64,000 nucleotides of DNA, taken from assembly GCA_910579735.1 (NCBI GenBank), contig CAJTUZ010000019.1, positions 10,930 through 74,929 on the forward strand. Direction: 5' to 3'. The stretch's first letter is position 1; each line of letters starts with the position of its first letter. The notes under the pieces are model-generated. The model was given only the letters and a program-made list of their open reading frames with translations, was not told where the DNA came from and made no database searches. This document shows positions 52,176 to 61,543 of this stretch, piece after piece. Position numbers and translations under genes: made by a program. Source of the stretch: an uncultured Lachnospiraceae bacterium. GTDB lineage: Bacteria; Bacillota; Clostridia; Lachnospirales; Lachnospiraceae.

Positions 52176-53189
52176 ATGGTATCCTTGAAAGATATTTCAA
52201 ACGCATGCGGTGTATCGATAGCCACCGTGAGCAAAGCGCTCAATGATCATAACGATATAGGAGCGGATACGAAACAGCATATTAAGCAGGTTGCCAAGGA
52301 TATGGGATATTTACCCAATTCCGCAGCCAAAGCGCTGAAAACGCATCGTACATACAATATCGGAGTGCTTTTCGTAGATGATGACCAGAGCGGTCTGACG
52401 CATGACTATTTTGCCTATGTGCTGGACAGTTTAAAGCGGACAATAGAAGCCAAAGGATATGATCTTACGTTTATTAACGGCTGCAAAACAAGGCCGAACA
52501 AGATGTCTTATCTGGAGCATTGCAGATACAGAGGCTTTGACGGCGTGGTGATCGCCTGTATCGATTTCTCGCATCCCGAGGTGTTGGAACTTGTTCAAAG
52601 CAATGTTCCGACGGTCACGATCGACCATATATTCAATAGTGTCAGTGCGATCATGTCGGACAACGTAAAAGGGATCCATGACCTGCTGCACTACATCTAT
52701 GATAAAGGTCATCGCCGGATTGCTTATATACACGGATCGGAATCCTCGGTAGCCAAAAGCCGTCTGACTTCTTTCTACAAGACATTGGCGGAACTTGGCA
52801 TAGACGTTCCGGACGAATATGTGATCGAAGCGCCGTACCGTGATACCAAGGCGGCATACAGGGAAACAATGCGTCTGCTTGATTTAAAGAACAGGCCGAC
52901 CTGTATTTTATATCCTGATGACTTCGCCTGTTTTGGCGGGATCAATGCCATTAAGGAAAGAGGTTTACGGATACCGGAAGACATTTCGGTTGCCGGATAT
53001 GACGGGATCCGTGTGGCGAGGCACATCGAACCGCAGCTCACAACATTGAAGCAGGATACACAGGCGCTGGGGCAGAAGGCGGCAGAGAAACTGATAAGCC
53101 TGATCGAACACCCGAAAACGACGATCATAGAACAGGTCGTTGTAGAAGGAACGGTATTTCCCGGCAGATCGGTGGCAGATTTGACATAA
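52176..53189 (+). CDS. LacI-family regulator of the cellodextrin locus
   Basis: The ATG at 52176 gives a 337-residue protein that opens MVSLKDISNACGVSIATVSKA, the standard LacI helix-turn-helix; the upstream in-frame extension is unlikely. A sugar-binding domain of periplasmic-binding type follows (TFINGCKTRP, VAGYDGIRVARHIEP). It sits between the phosphorylase and the ABC importer genes, so it probably senses cello-oligosaccharides and binds the GAAAACGATTAAGT sites. Confidence 0.92.
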   Translation: MVSLKDISNACGVSIATVSKALNDHNDIGADTKQHIKQVAKDMGYLPNSAAKALKTHRTYNIGVLFVDDDQSGLTHDYFAYVLDSLKRTIEAKGYDLTFINGCKTRPNKMSYLEHCRYRGFDGVVIACIDFSHPEVLELVQSNVPTVTIDHIFNSVSAIMSDNVKGIHDLLHYIYDKGHRRIAYIHGSESSVAKSRLTSFYKTLAELGIDVPDEYVIEAPYRDTKAAYRETMRLLDLKNRPTCILYPDDFACFGGINAIKERGLRIPEDISVAGYDGIRVARHIEPQLTTLKQDTQALGQKAAEKLISLIEHPKTTIIEQVVVEGTVFPGRSVADLT

Positions 53190-53303
53190 CACTTTAAGCA
53201 GGGCATTTATATCAGAGCATCTGATATTTTTATAAATGCATAACAAAGCAAAGATGTAATAATGACATTACATCCAAAAATTTCAAAGGGAGGAAAATAT
53301 TCT

Positions 53304-54731
53304 ATGAAGAAAAAGTTACTTAGTGCACTTCTTTCTACAGCAATGGTAGCAAGCCTGCTTGTTGGTTGCGGCGGTTCAGATAACAATGCATCCGACAGTA
53401 CAGCAGACAACAGTGCGGCAACAGACAGTTCCACAACAGATGACAGTGCGGCAACAGATACGGCGGCAGATGATACTGCAACAGATACTGCGTCAGATTC
53501 CGCAGAGGGGGGGGATAAATTCTACATCTACTCCTGGAACACGGAAGTACAGGAAAGACTTGCTTATGTATATGAAGTTTATCCGGAGATCGAGAGCAGA
53601 ATCGAATATGTAAACGTTGGTGACTCCGCAGTATATCAGGAGAAGATCGATCAGTTACTGCAGAATCCTGATGCAGAAGATTATCCTGACATGATCGCTT
53701 TCGAAGCGGCTTATATCATGAAGTACACAAACAGCGATTTTACCATTCCGGTAACGGACTGCGGTATTACGGATGCTGATCTGGCAGAAATGTATCCTTA
53801 TACAATTACAATTGCAACAGATCAAAGAGATGGTTCCTTGAAAGGTGTTTCATGGCAGTCATGCCCTGGTTCATTCATCTACAGAGCTGACCTTGCAGAA
53901 AGTCTTCTCGGCGTAAAGAGTCCTGAAGAAATGCAGGCAAAGATCGGTTCCTGGGATGACTTCCTTGCAACAGCAAGAGAGATCAAAGAGAAATCCGGCG
54001 ATGCAACAAGGATCCTTTCTTCTAACGGCGACGTTGTAAACACATTTATGTCTAACAAGACTGATCCCTGGGTAAGCTCTGACGGCGTATTCCATATGGA
54101 TCCTTCCATGGAAGAGTATATGGACGTTGTTAAGACATTAGAGCAGGAAGATTTAACACAGAAGACTACACAGTGGTCTGACGAGTGGAATGCAGGTCCT
54201 TCTACCGACGCTGTATTCGGTTATTTCGGATGTACATGGTTCTTACACTGGACGATCAAACCTAACTGCGGCGGTGAAGCTGTAGGTGAAGGCACATACG
54301 GTTCATGGAATATGTGCGAAGGCCCGGCTCCTTACTACTGGGGCGGTACATGGTTTGGTGCAACAGCAGGATGTTCCGATACAGAACTGGCTGGTAAGAT
54401 CATGAAGACTCTTTGCTGTGATACGGAAGTTATGACCAAAGTGTCTGAGGAAACATTGGACTATGTAAATAACAAGACAGCTATGAAGACATTATCCGAT
54501 GCAGGCAAGGGTGCATACGACTTCTTAGGCGGACAGGACTTCATCGCAGTATTCTCTCCTCTGGCAGAGAACGTAGACGTATCCTGGATGAGCGCATATG
54601 ACCAGAAAGTAAATGAGTTACTGGATACACAGGTAACAGCATATGCGAAAGGCGAGAAAGACAAAGAAACAGCTATCGCAGATTTCAAGACAGCTGTAGC
54701 GGAAGCTTATCCGGCAGTAACAGTAGAATAA
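53304..54731 (+). CDS. Cello-oligosaccharide ABC substrate-binding lipoprotein
   Basis: The ATG at 53304 follows GGGAGGAAAATATTCT, and the product has 475 residues; an upstream start is rejected. Signal peptide and lipobox LVGC (about residue 21) are followed by a 40-residue Asp/Thr/Ser/Ala-rich linker. The rest is a large MalE-like binder with FYIYSWNTEVQERLAYV at its start. Adjacent GH94 and permeases suggest cellobiose or cellodextrin as ligand. Confidence 0.92.
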   Translation: MKKKLLSALLSTAMVASLLVGCGGSDNNASDSTADNSAATDSSTTDDSAATDTAADDTATDTASDSAEGGDKFYIYSWNTEVQERLAYVYEVYPEIESRIEYVNVGDSAVYQEKIDQLLQNPDAEDYPDMIAFEAAYIMKYTNSDFTIPVTDCGITDADLAEMYPYTITIATDQRDGSLKGVSWQSCPGSFIYRADLAESLLGVKSPEEMQAKIGSWDDFLATAREIKEKSGDATRILSSNGDVVNTFMSNKTDPWVSSDGVFHMDPSMEEYMDVVKTLEQEDLTQKTTQWSDEWNAGPSTDAVFGYFGCTWFLHWTIKPNCGGEAVGEGTYGSWNMCEGPAPYYWGGTWFGATAGCSDTELAGKIMKTLCCDTEVMTKVSEETLDYVNNKTAMKTLSDAGKGAYDFLGGQDFIAVFSPLAENVDVSWMSAYDQKVNELLDTQVTAYAKGEKDKETAIADFKTAVAEAYPAVTVE

Positions 54732-54943
54732 AAACAGTATAAATAATCATTCTGTACCGGCTTTTATAGTCGGTACAGATATTATAAAGACATTTTTGAG
54801 GGGGACTGCGGCACAGATATTTGAGAGGATTCCGGAAACGGAGAATTGTCAAATGCCTGTGGCGCAGGACGGGCGGAGAAAATGGTCACAGAATGAAAGA
54901 TAATGATTATTAGAAAATATTTATAAAAGAAGGAAGTGGACAT

Positions 54944-55954
54944 ATGGCAAAGAGCAATGGTAAAAAGCGTAAAACAGTAGAGTACGGCCGCTACGGCTAC
55001 TTCTTTATTGCACCGTTTTTTATTGTATTCGCAATCTTCCAGTTATGGCCCCTGATCTATACGATGGGTCTGGCATTTTGTGAAAATTATACGGATACGA
55101 TGTTCAATATGGAAGTAGGACCGACTTTTAACGGCCTGGAAAACTTCGGTACGATCTTTGTGAGCAACAAAGGTACGTTATTTGATACTTATACATTCAG
55201 GGCGCTTGGAAATACGATCATCATGTGGATGATGAACTTCCTGCCGCAGATACTTCTGGCGCTGCTTCTGGCGGTCTGGTTTACGGATACCAGAGTTAAA
55301 CTGAAAGCACAGGGCGCATATAAGATTCTGACTTTTATGCCGAATATTATTACGGCGGCAACGATTTCCGTTCTGTTCTATAAATTGTTTGACTACCCGA
55401 ACGGACCGCTCAACCAGATCCTTGTTAACAGCGGAATCTGGTCGGAACCTTTCCGTTTCCTGGATACGAAATGGTCAACCAGAGGTATCGTTTCTTTTAT
55501 AAACTTCTGGATGTGGTATGGAAATACGATGATCGTTTTGACAGCGGGTGTACTCGGTATCAGTCCTTCGCTGTTCGAGGCAGCCAGAGTGGACGGCGCT
55601 TCCAGCTGGCAGATCTTTAAGAGTGTGACATTGCCGCTTCTGCGTCCGATCATGCTGTTTACGTTAGTAAACTCCGCAATCGGCGGTCTGCAGATGTACG
55701 ATATTCCGAAATTGCTGACGACAAGCGGATACGGCGATCCGGATTATACGACGAGAACGATCACTATGTATATCCGTGAACTGGCGTTTACGGGTTCCAG
55801 ACAGATGGGAAAGGCATCGGCGGCATCTCTCGTACTGTTCGTTGTCACATTGTTCTTCAGTCTGATCCTCTTCTATATTATGAGAGATAAAGATGCCATC
55901 AGAGAAAAGAAGACGATCAAGGCAGCGCAGAAAGCAAGAAAGGAGGCAAAATAG
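54944..55954 (+). CDS. Sugar ABC permease (CebF-like)
   Basis: This 336-residue permease has six helices and the EAA loop SLFEAARVDGASSWQIFKSV. The preceding AGAAGGAAGTGGACAT is the ribosome site. It begins 212 bases after the binding-protein gene. A hydrophilic, Lys-rich C-terminus (REKKTIKAAQKARKEAK) is longer than in its relatives. It forms the channel with the next gene. No ATPase is coded here. Confidence 0.92.
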   Translation: MAKSNGKKRKTVEYGRYGYFFIAPFFIVFAIFQLWPLIYTMGLAFCENYTDTMFNMEVGPTFNGLENFGTIFVSNKGTLFDTYTFRALGNTIIMWMMNFLPQILLALLLAVWFTDTRVKLKAQGAYKILTFMPNIITAATISVLFYKLFDYPNGPLNQILVNSGIWSEPFRFLDTKWSTRGIVSFINFWMWYGNTMIVLTAGVLGISPSLFEAARVDGASSWQIFKSVTLPLLRPIMLFTLVNSAIGGLQMYDIPKLLTTSGYGDPDYTTRTITMYIRELAFTGSRQMGKASAASLVLFVVTLFFSLILFYIMRDKDAIREKKTIKAAQKARKEAK

Positions 55955-55956
55955 TC

Positions 55957-56826
55957 ATGGCAGATAAAAACGTTAAGGGCGGATTACATGCAAGAATACT
56001 CGGCGCCCAGATATTTAGAAATGCTATTTGTATTTTCCTCTGTTTCTTAAGTTTGATCCCGTTCTGGATCATGATCGTGAATGCAACGAGAACGAGCGTG
56101 GATATACAGTCGAGTTTTTCCCTGATACCGTCTCATTATTTCATGGAAAACTGGCAGAAACTGCTGTATCAGTGTAATGAAAATGTACCTTTGTGGAAGT
56201 ATATGACAAACAGCTGTATCATCGCATTCGGTTCCACGATACTGACCGTATATTTTTCGACGATGACAGCTTATGGTGTTACGGTATATAAATTCAAAGG
56301 ATGTCAGTTCGCCTGGGCATTTATTATGGCGATTATGATGATTCCCGTACAGGTTTCCTCAATCGGTTTCTTCCGTTTTATGTTTGGATTGGGACTTGGC
56401 AACAGCTATGCACCGCTTATCATTCCCGCGATCGCAGCTCCGTCTACCGTCTTCTTTATGAGACAGTACATGCTGAGCGCATTACCGTTGGAAATCGTAG
56501 ATGCGGCCAGGATCGACGGCTCTGCCGAGTTTAAGACATTCAATACCATTGCGATGCCGCTTATGAAGCCGGCGGTAGCAACACAGTGTATCTTTGCTTT
56601 TATCGCATCATGGAACAATTTCTATACGCCTTCCATGCTGCTTACATCTCAGAAAAAGTATACGCTGCCGATGTTTGTGCAGTTGATGAGAGGTGAAAGA
56701 TTCCGTTCCGATCATGGCATCATCTATGTCGGACTGGTTATTACGATCTTACCGATCTTTATCGTATACTTCATTCTGTCCAAACACATCATCGCAGGTG
56801 TGGCGCTGGGCGGTGTTAAAGAATAA
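55957..56826 (+). CDS. Sugar ABC permease (CebG-like)
   Basis: This 289-residue six-helix permease has the EAA loop LEIVDAARIDGSAEFKTFNT and a C-terminal AGVALGGVKE, typical of MalG-type subunits. It starts two bases after the previous stop codon and is the last gene of the importer. A hairpin at 56901 follows. Confidence 0.92.
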   Translation: MADKNVKGGLHARILGAQIFRNAICIFLCFLSLIPFWIMIVNATRTSVDIQSSFSLIPSHYFMENWQKLLYQCNENVPLWKYMTNSCIIAFGSTILTVYFSTMTAYGVTVYKFKGCQFAWAFIMAIMMIPVQVSSIGFFRFMFGLGLGNSYAPLIIPAIAAPSTVFFMRQYMLSALPLEIVDAARIDGSAEFKTFNTIAMPLMKPAVATQCIFAFIASWNNFYTPSMLLTSQKKYTLPMFVQLMRGERFRSDHGIIYVGLVITILPIFIVYFILSKHIIAGVALGGVKE

Positions 56827-56900
56827 CCTGAAAAACTTTCGGGTTTTGTCCCGGAGAACAGGCGCCGGTCAAACTTACGAATTGATACGGAATAGGGAAA

Positions 56901-56933
56901 GGGTGTGTCGTTTAAAAGCGATACGCCCTTTTT
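56901..56933 (+). terminator. Terminator of the cellodextrin importer operon
   Basis: GGGTGTGTCG and CGATACGCCC pair with two G-T pairs and are followed by TTTTTG. Confidence 0.75.
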
Positions 56934-57026
56934 GCTGTTTTGACGGGTTTTAATGAAAATTTAAGAATGCAGTCGTAGTAAAATGGAAAATATTGTGATA
57001 CACTGTTTAAAGAGCAGAGGAAAGGC

Positions 57027-57425
57027 ATGGTTTGGAAAATGTCACAGATCATATGCGCTACGGAGAAAATAAAGGTATATGAAGGCCTGCAGAGGCTGTG
57101 CGAATATGCGGGAAAAGATATACGCTGGTGCGATGGATTGTGGCTCGCCATGTTAAATGATGAAGATCTGTATGAAGAATTTCTTTATTATCTGGAACAT
57201 CACAGTTTTGCGGACCGCATGAAGGCAGCAGGGTATTCTTTGACGGATATCTATGTATGGCAGATGCAGCAGTATAACCTGATAAGCGACACCGGTAAGA
57301 ATACGGAAAGCTGTAATAAGGAAGCAATGGTCTTACAGGCGTTCCAGACAATGACAAGAATGAAAAAGGACCCTGCATATTATACCGGGAAACTGAGTGA
57401 AGATGCCGGTATGGACAGGGAATAA
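57027..57425 (+). CDS. Protein of unknown function
   Basis: This 132-residue soluble helical protein has a start after GAGGAAAGGC. Conserved-looking text CDGLWLAMLNDEDLYEEFLYYLEHHSF suggests a helical binding fold. It lies 21 bases before the DUF1700 gene and likely shares its transcript. No family was recognised. Confidence 0.6.
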   Translation: MVWKMSQIICATEKIKVYEGLQRLCEYAGKDIRWCDGLWLAMLNDEDLYEEFLYYLEHHSFADRMKAAGYSLTDIYVWQMQQYNLISDTGKNTESCNKEAMVLQAFQTMTRMKKDPAYYTGKLSEDAGMDRE

Positions 57426-57446
57426 AAGACGCGGCCGAGGATATCT

Positions 57447-57902
57447 ATGGAAATGGACAGAAACGAATTTATTGAAAAACTGCAGCGTACGCTTGCCGGA
57501 GGATTGAGCAGCGCCCAGGTGGCGGAGAACGTGCGTTACTATCAGGATTATATCGCATCCGAGATCAGAAAGGGGCAGACGGAGGAAGAAGTGCTTTCGC
57601 AGCTTGGTGACCCCAGACTGCTTGCAAAGAGCATTATAGAGGCAAATAAGCGGGCAGGGGCTTCTTATGGCTCCAATCAGGAGTATGACGAGGAGATAGC
57701 CGATGAATCCGCGAAGAGACACGGCAGACGGTATGAGAGAAGCCTTATGCTGCCGGGCTGGCTTTTTATGGTGATCATTACCGTAGTGGTGATCGTGGTG
57801 ATCGGAATCGCCACATCATTGATCTCTTTATTTGCGCCGGTTATCATTGTGGGACTGGTAGTGCTGCTTATTGCGAAAGTTTTTCAGAATAATACAAAAT
57901 AG
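57447..57902 (+). CDS. DUF1700 (HAAS-domain) membrane protein
   Basis: This 151-residue protein begins MDRNEFIEKLQRTLAGGLSS and contains the NVRYYQDYIASEIRKGQTEEE helix bundle of DUF1700. It ends with two hydrophobic helices (about 101-123 and 125-146). The family usually sits beside a PadR regulator as a membrane stress component; here no PadR is present. A weak hairpin overlaps its stop codon. Confidence 0.85.
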   Translation: MEMDRNEFIEKLQRTLAGGLSSAQVAENVRYYQDYIASEIRKGQTEEEVLSQLGDPRLLAKSIIEANKRAGASYGSNQEYDEEIADESAKRHGRRYERSLMLPGWLFMVIITVVVIVVIGIATSLISLFAPVIIVGLVVLLIAKVFQNNTK

Positions 57903-58107
57903 TCCATTGTTTCCAATGGACTATTAAGGGGAGTATAAATAATTAATATATAAGGGTTTGCAGATAGAAAAATGAAGGGGTATTTCTATCTACACTTTCT
58001 ATTATATACAAAAATCACAGAAATGCAATTTAAAATAGTACCAAAGTACCATATGATATTTTGGTAAATTTATATAAAAAAATAGTACTAAAGACCTATA
58101 TTGGTCC

Positions 58108-58138
58108 TGAATACTTTTCAAGAAATCTTGTCATACTA
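58108..58138 (+). promoter_or_regulatory. Forespore (sigma-G-type) promoter
   Basis: TGAATA (58108-58113), an 18-base spacer and CATACTA (58132-58138) match the sigma-G consensus. Start would be near 58146, 28 bases before the ATG of the Asn/Gln-rich peptide. Confidence 0.75.
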
Positions 58139-58173
58139 TTTCTGTAACAAAAAACAATCAGGAGGTATGCAAG

Positions 58174-58332
58174 ATGTCTAAGAATGATTATAACCAGAAT
58201 GCGCAGAACAATGAAAAACAGCAGGACAAGGCTAACAACTGCAACAGCCAGAATGCTCAGAACAACCAGAAGAACAATTCTAAGAACAGTTCCAGCAGCA
58301 ATGCGCAGAACAGCCAGAAGAACAACTACTAA
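58174..58332 (+). CDS. 52-residue Asn/Gln-rich protein, possible forespore SASP-like
   Basis: AGGAGGTATGCAAG precedes the ATG at 58174. The protein is about half Asn and Gln, with Lys, Ser and Ala; it has one Cys and repeated NAQN units followed by QKNN, and no hydrophobic core. Such composition resembles gamma-type small acid-soluble spore proteins, which serve as an amino acid store in spores. It does not match the alpha/beta DNA-binding type. A sigma-G-type promoter lies upstream, and an ideal terminator follows, so it is a free-standing expressed gene. The spore role is inference. Confidence 0.75.
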   Translation: MSKNDYNQNAQNNEKQQDKANNCNSQNAQNNQKNNSKNSSSSNAQNSQKNNY

Positions 58333-58345
58333 AATAAAACAAGAG

Positions 58346-58374
58346 CGGCATAGCCACATGGCTGTGCCGTTTTT
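58346..58374 (+). terminator. Terminator of the Asn/Gln-rich gene
   Basis: CGGCATAGCC and GGCTGTGCCG form a 10-bp stem with an ACAT loop, then TTTTTG. Confidence 0.92.
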
Positions 58375-58461
58375 GTATTTGACACATATGCATGGATTTT
58401 ATATGATAAAAGTAACATTGACCGAGTGTTGCGCTTTATAGGGCAGGAAGGGGGAAACCAT

Positions 58462-60312
58462 ATGATATCATTGGACCAGGAGGGCTATTTAACATTGGGA
58501 AAAAAGCAGGCGGTCCTGACGGGCAGATGCAGATTCCGGGTGAAAGATAAGAATGGACGTGTCAAACTGGAAGGACAGGCGGAGGAGTTTGGGATGGATC
58601 CGGCTTCGGGAGACAATGTTTTTATCGCAGATTTTACACCGCTTAAAACACCCGGTACATATTGCATCAGAACGGATACAGCGGAAGGTTCCTGCCATTT
58701 TCGCGTCGGAAATGATATTTACCATGATCTGCACAGAGATCTGTTAAAAGCATTCTATTTTCAGCGCTGCGGTTGTGCGCTGGAAGAGAAATATGCCGGA
58801 AAATTTACGCATGCATGCTGTCATACGCAGAAGGCCATGCTGTGGGAAGACCGCAGCGTCATAAAAGAAGTAAGCGGCGGCTGGCATGATGCCGGGGATT
58901 ACGGACGGTATATATCGCCTGCTGCGGCAGCGGTGGCGCACCTGTTATATGCGTTTCGTCTGTTTCCCGAATGTTTTAACGAAAAGACCGGTATACCGGA
59001 GAGTGGAAACGGTATACCGGATGTTTTGAATGAATGCCGCTATGAACTGGAGTGGATGCTAAAAATGCAGGCAGAAGATGGCGGCGCATACCATAAACTG
59101 ACATCGGCGATGCACGCAGACTTTGTGATGCCGCAGGATGATAAAAGCCAGTTTTATATTTTCCCTGTTTCATCTATGGCTACGGCGGATTATGCGGCGG
59201 TCATGGCTTTGGCCTCCTGCGTTTATGAGCCGTATGACGAAGATTTTGCATACCGTCTTTCAGAAGCGGCGAAGAAAGCATGGGAATGGCTGGAAGAACA
59301 TCCTGAATATGTCGGCTTTTCAAATCCGGACAATTGCAACACCGGAGAATACGGTGATGAAAGCGACCTTGACGAAAGGCTTTGGGCCGCAGCGGAAATG
59401 TATATGATGACCGGAGAAAAGAAGTATCAGAAGATCCTGAAAAAATTTGCGAAAGAAGAGGTCGGCAAAACGGATTTCGGCTGGACGGACGTGTCCGGCT
59501 TTGCTTCTCTGGCTGTTTTGACAAATAAGAGGAACCGCGTGTCGGAATGGATACGGCATGATTTTAAGAATGCGGTCATACAGGAAGCCAGCCGTCTATT
59601 GCAGATCGTGGAAGAGAATGCTTATCGTGTGGCAATGAAACCGGAGGATTATGTATGGGGAAGCAATATGGTCGTACTAAACAGGGGAATGCTCTTTATC
59701 CTGGCGGCGCTCATATCAAACGGAGAAAGTGCAAGAGCCTATGAACAGGCAGCTCTTGACCAGCTTCATTATATTCTGGGGGTCAATGCGACAGGGTACA
59801 GCTATGTGACGGGACATGGTGAAAATGCTTTTAAACATCCCCACAACAGACCGACAGAGGCAGATGGCATCGAAGAGCCGATTCCCGGTTTTGTCAGCGG
59901 CGGACCGTGTAAAAAGCCGTGCGATGCAAAGGCAATGGAGATGATCGAAGAGGGAACGCCGCCGATGAAGTGTTATCTGGATGATGCGGCCTGTTATTCC
60001 CTGAATGAAATAACGATTTACTGGAATTCACCGGCCGTTTTTCTTGTGTCATTTATTATTAAAATGACGGATAAACTCGGGAAAACGAAAAGAAGAAGCG
60101 CAGCGAAAACGGAGAAGAACGAAACTGCCAAGGCGCCTGCCAAAACCGTGAAGAAAACAGAGGTTATGGAGAAAACCAGGACGCCTGCTAAGGCCCGGAA
60201 AACCGAAACCGTTACTGAGGCTGAAGCCGCGGAGGAAACCGGAACAAAAACTAAAGCCGAATCCGTAAAAGATACGGAAATGATCGAAGAAATGGAAGAT
60301 TGTAATGATTGA
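58462..60312 (+). CDS. GH9 beta-glucan hydrolase with Lys/Thr/Glu-rich tail, cytoplasmic
   Basis: The ATG at 58462 follows GGAAGGGGGAAACCAT, giving 616 residues. Residues 1-90 form a CelD_N Ig-like domain. The (alpha/alpha)6 barrel has GGWHDAGDYGRY with Asp143 and Asp146 as base candidates, and the acid Glu516 in SLNEITIYWNSP. Other conserved text includes NGIPDVLNECRYELEWM. The last 75 residues (about 540-616) are low-complexity Lys/Ala/Thr/Glu repeats, unusual for the family. There is no signal peptide, so it probably cuts imported cellodextrins or other beta-glucans in the cytoplasm, next to GH94. Substrate (cellodextrin or glucosaminide) is not settled. Confidence 0.88.
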   Translation: MISLDQEGYLTLGKKQAVLTGRCRFRVKDKNGRVKLEGQAEEFGMDPASGDNVFIADFTPLKTPGTYCIRTDTAEGSCHFRVGNDIYHDLHRDLLKAFYFQRCGCALEEKYAGKFTHACCHTQKAMLWEDRSVIKEVSGGWHDAGDYGRYISPAAAAVAHLLYAFRLFPECFNEKTGIPESGNGIPDVLNECRYELEWMLKMQAEDGGAYHKLTSAMHADFVMPQDDKSQFYIFPVSSMATADYAAVMALASCVYEPYDEDFAYRLSEAAKKAWEWLEEHPEYVGFSNPDNCNTGEYGDESDLDERLWAAAEMYMMTGEKKYQKILKKFAKEEVGKTDFGWTDVSGFASLAVLTNKRNRVSEWIRHDFKNAVIQEASRLLQIVEENAYRVAMKPEDYVWGSNMVVLNRGMLFILAALISNGESARAYEQAALDQLHYILGVNATGYSYVTGHGENAFKHPHNRPTEADGIEEPIPGFVSGGPCKKPCDAKAMEMIEEGTPPMKCYLDDAACYSLNEITIYWNSPAVFLVSFIIKMTDKLGKTKRRSAAKTEKNETAKAPAKTVKKTEVMEKTRTPAKARKTETVTEAEAAEETGTKTKAESVKDTEMIEEMEDCND

Positions 60313-60376
60313 CAGAAAATGAGCGACACTTTACAATAATCTATGGAAAGTCAAAGAAGGGAATCTGGTTAGACGT

Positions 60377-61543
60377 ATGGAGTTTATCGTGCCGTGCCAT
60401 TTTGGTCTGGAGTCAGTACTGAAAAAAGAAATTTTGGATCTGGGATACGAAGTCCTGTCTGTAGAAGATGGGCGTGTCACTTTTGCAGGCGGTGAGGAGG
60501 CGCTTTGCCGGGCAAATGTTTTTTTGCGGACGGCCGAGCGGGTACTGATCAGGGTCGGCAGTTTTCATGCGGAAAGCTTCGAGGAACTTTTTCAGGGGAC
60601 ACGGAATCTGCCGTGGGAAGCGTATATACCGGAGAATGGACGATTCTGGGTTGCCAAGGCGGCCAGTATCAAAAGCAGGCTTTTCAGTCCTTCGGATATA
60701 CAGTCTATTATGAAAAAAGCCATGGTAGAGAGGCTAAAGTCAGTCTACCATAAGGCGTGGTTTTCGGAAGACGGGGATTCTTACCCGGTCAGAGTCTTTC
60801 TGATGAAAGATGAAGTGACGGTCGGATTGGATACGACAGGAGAATCATTACATAAAAGAGGATACAGGAAACTTACGGCAAAGGCGCCGATTGCAGAAAA
60901 CCTGGCAGCGGCGTTGATCATGCTGTCTCCGTGGCGGGGGGACCGGATTCTGGTAGATCCTTTTTGCGGGAGCGGCACTTTTCCCATCGAAGCGGCTATG
61001 ATGGCAGCGCATATGGCGCCCGGCATGAACCGTAGTTTCATTGCAGAGGACTGGAAACATATTGCGGCGCGTAAATGCTGGTATCAGGCGATGGATGAAG
61101 CTGCGGACATGGTAGATAAAAAGATAGAGACCGATATCCAGGGATATGACATCGACGATAAGATGGTGGCGGCAGCCAGAAGCAATGCTGCGCTTGCAGG
61201 CGTAGAGGATATGATCCACTTTCAGAGAAAGAGTGTGAGCGAACTCAGTCATTCCAAAAAGTACGGTTTTTTGATAACCAATCCTCCCTACGGGGAACGG
61301 CTGGAAGATAAGAAAGAACTGCCGGCCCTTTACAGGACGCTGGGAGAGCGGTATGCGGCGTTAGACGCCTGGTCGATGTACGTTATTTCCTCTTATGAAC
61401 AGGCAGAACAGTATATCGGGCGGAAGGCGGATAAAAACAGGAAGATCTATAACGGTATGATGAAAACATATTATTATCAGTTTATGGGTCCAAAACCGCC
61501 TTACCGTAAAAACAGACAACAGGAAGAAAGGCATGGTCATTGA
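60377..61543 (+). CDS. THUMP-domain 23S rRNA methyltransferase, RlmL/YpsC-like
   Basis: This 388-residue protein has an N-terminal THUMP RNA-binding domain (about 1-155) and a Rossmann methyltransferase domain with VDPFCGSGTFPIEAAMMAA and the catalytic motif NPPYGERLE. It is the N2-guanine methyltransferase type acting on 23S rRNA. It is followed by an amidase-like gene that overlaps its 3' end by 11 bases, so they are co-transcribed. Confidence 0.9.
   Translation: MEFIVPCHFGLESVLKKEILDLGYEVLSVEDGRVTFAGGEEALCRANVFLRTAERVLIRVGSFHAESFEELFQGTRNLPWEAYIPENGRFWVAKAASIKSRLFSPSDIQSIMKKAMVERLKSVYHKAWFSEDGDSYPVRVFLMKDEVTVGLDTTGESLHKRGYRKLTAKAPIAENLAAALIMLSPWRGDRILVDPFCGSGTFPIEAAMMAAHMAPGMNRSFIAEDWKHIAARKCWYQAMDEAADMVDKKIETDIQGYDIDDKMVAAARSNAALAGVEDMIHFQRKSVSELSHSKKYGFLITNPPYGERLEDKKELPALYRTLGERYAALDAWSMYVISSYEQAEQYIGRKADKNRKIYNGMMKTYYYQFMGPKPPYRKNRQQEERHGH

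Noticed and set aside
53199..53236. Inverted repeat GCATTTATA...TATAAATGC after the LacI gene
   Set aside because: The arms are AT-rich with an uneven inner loop and no T-run; it may be chance in an AT-rich spacer, so it was not listed as a terminator.
57900..57923. Hairpin TAGTCCATTG/CAATGGACTA at the DUF1700 stop codon
   Set aside because: The stem is sound but no T-run follows, so it could not be called a terminator with confidence.
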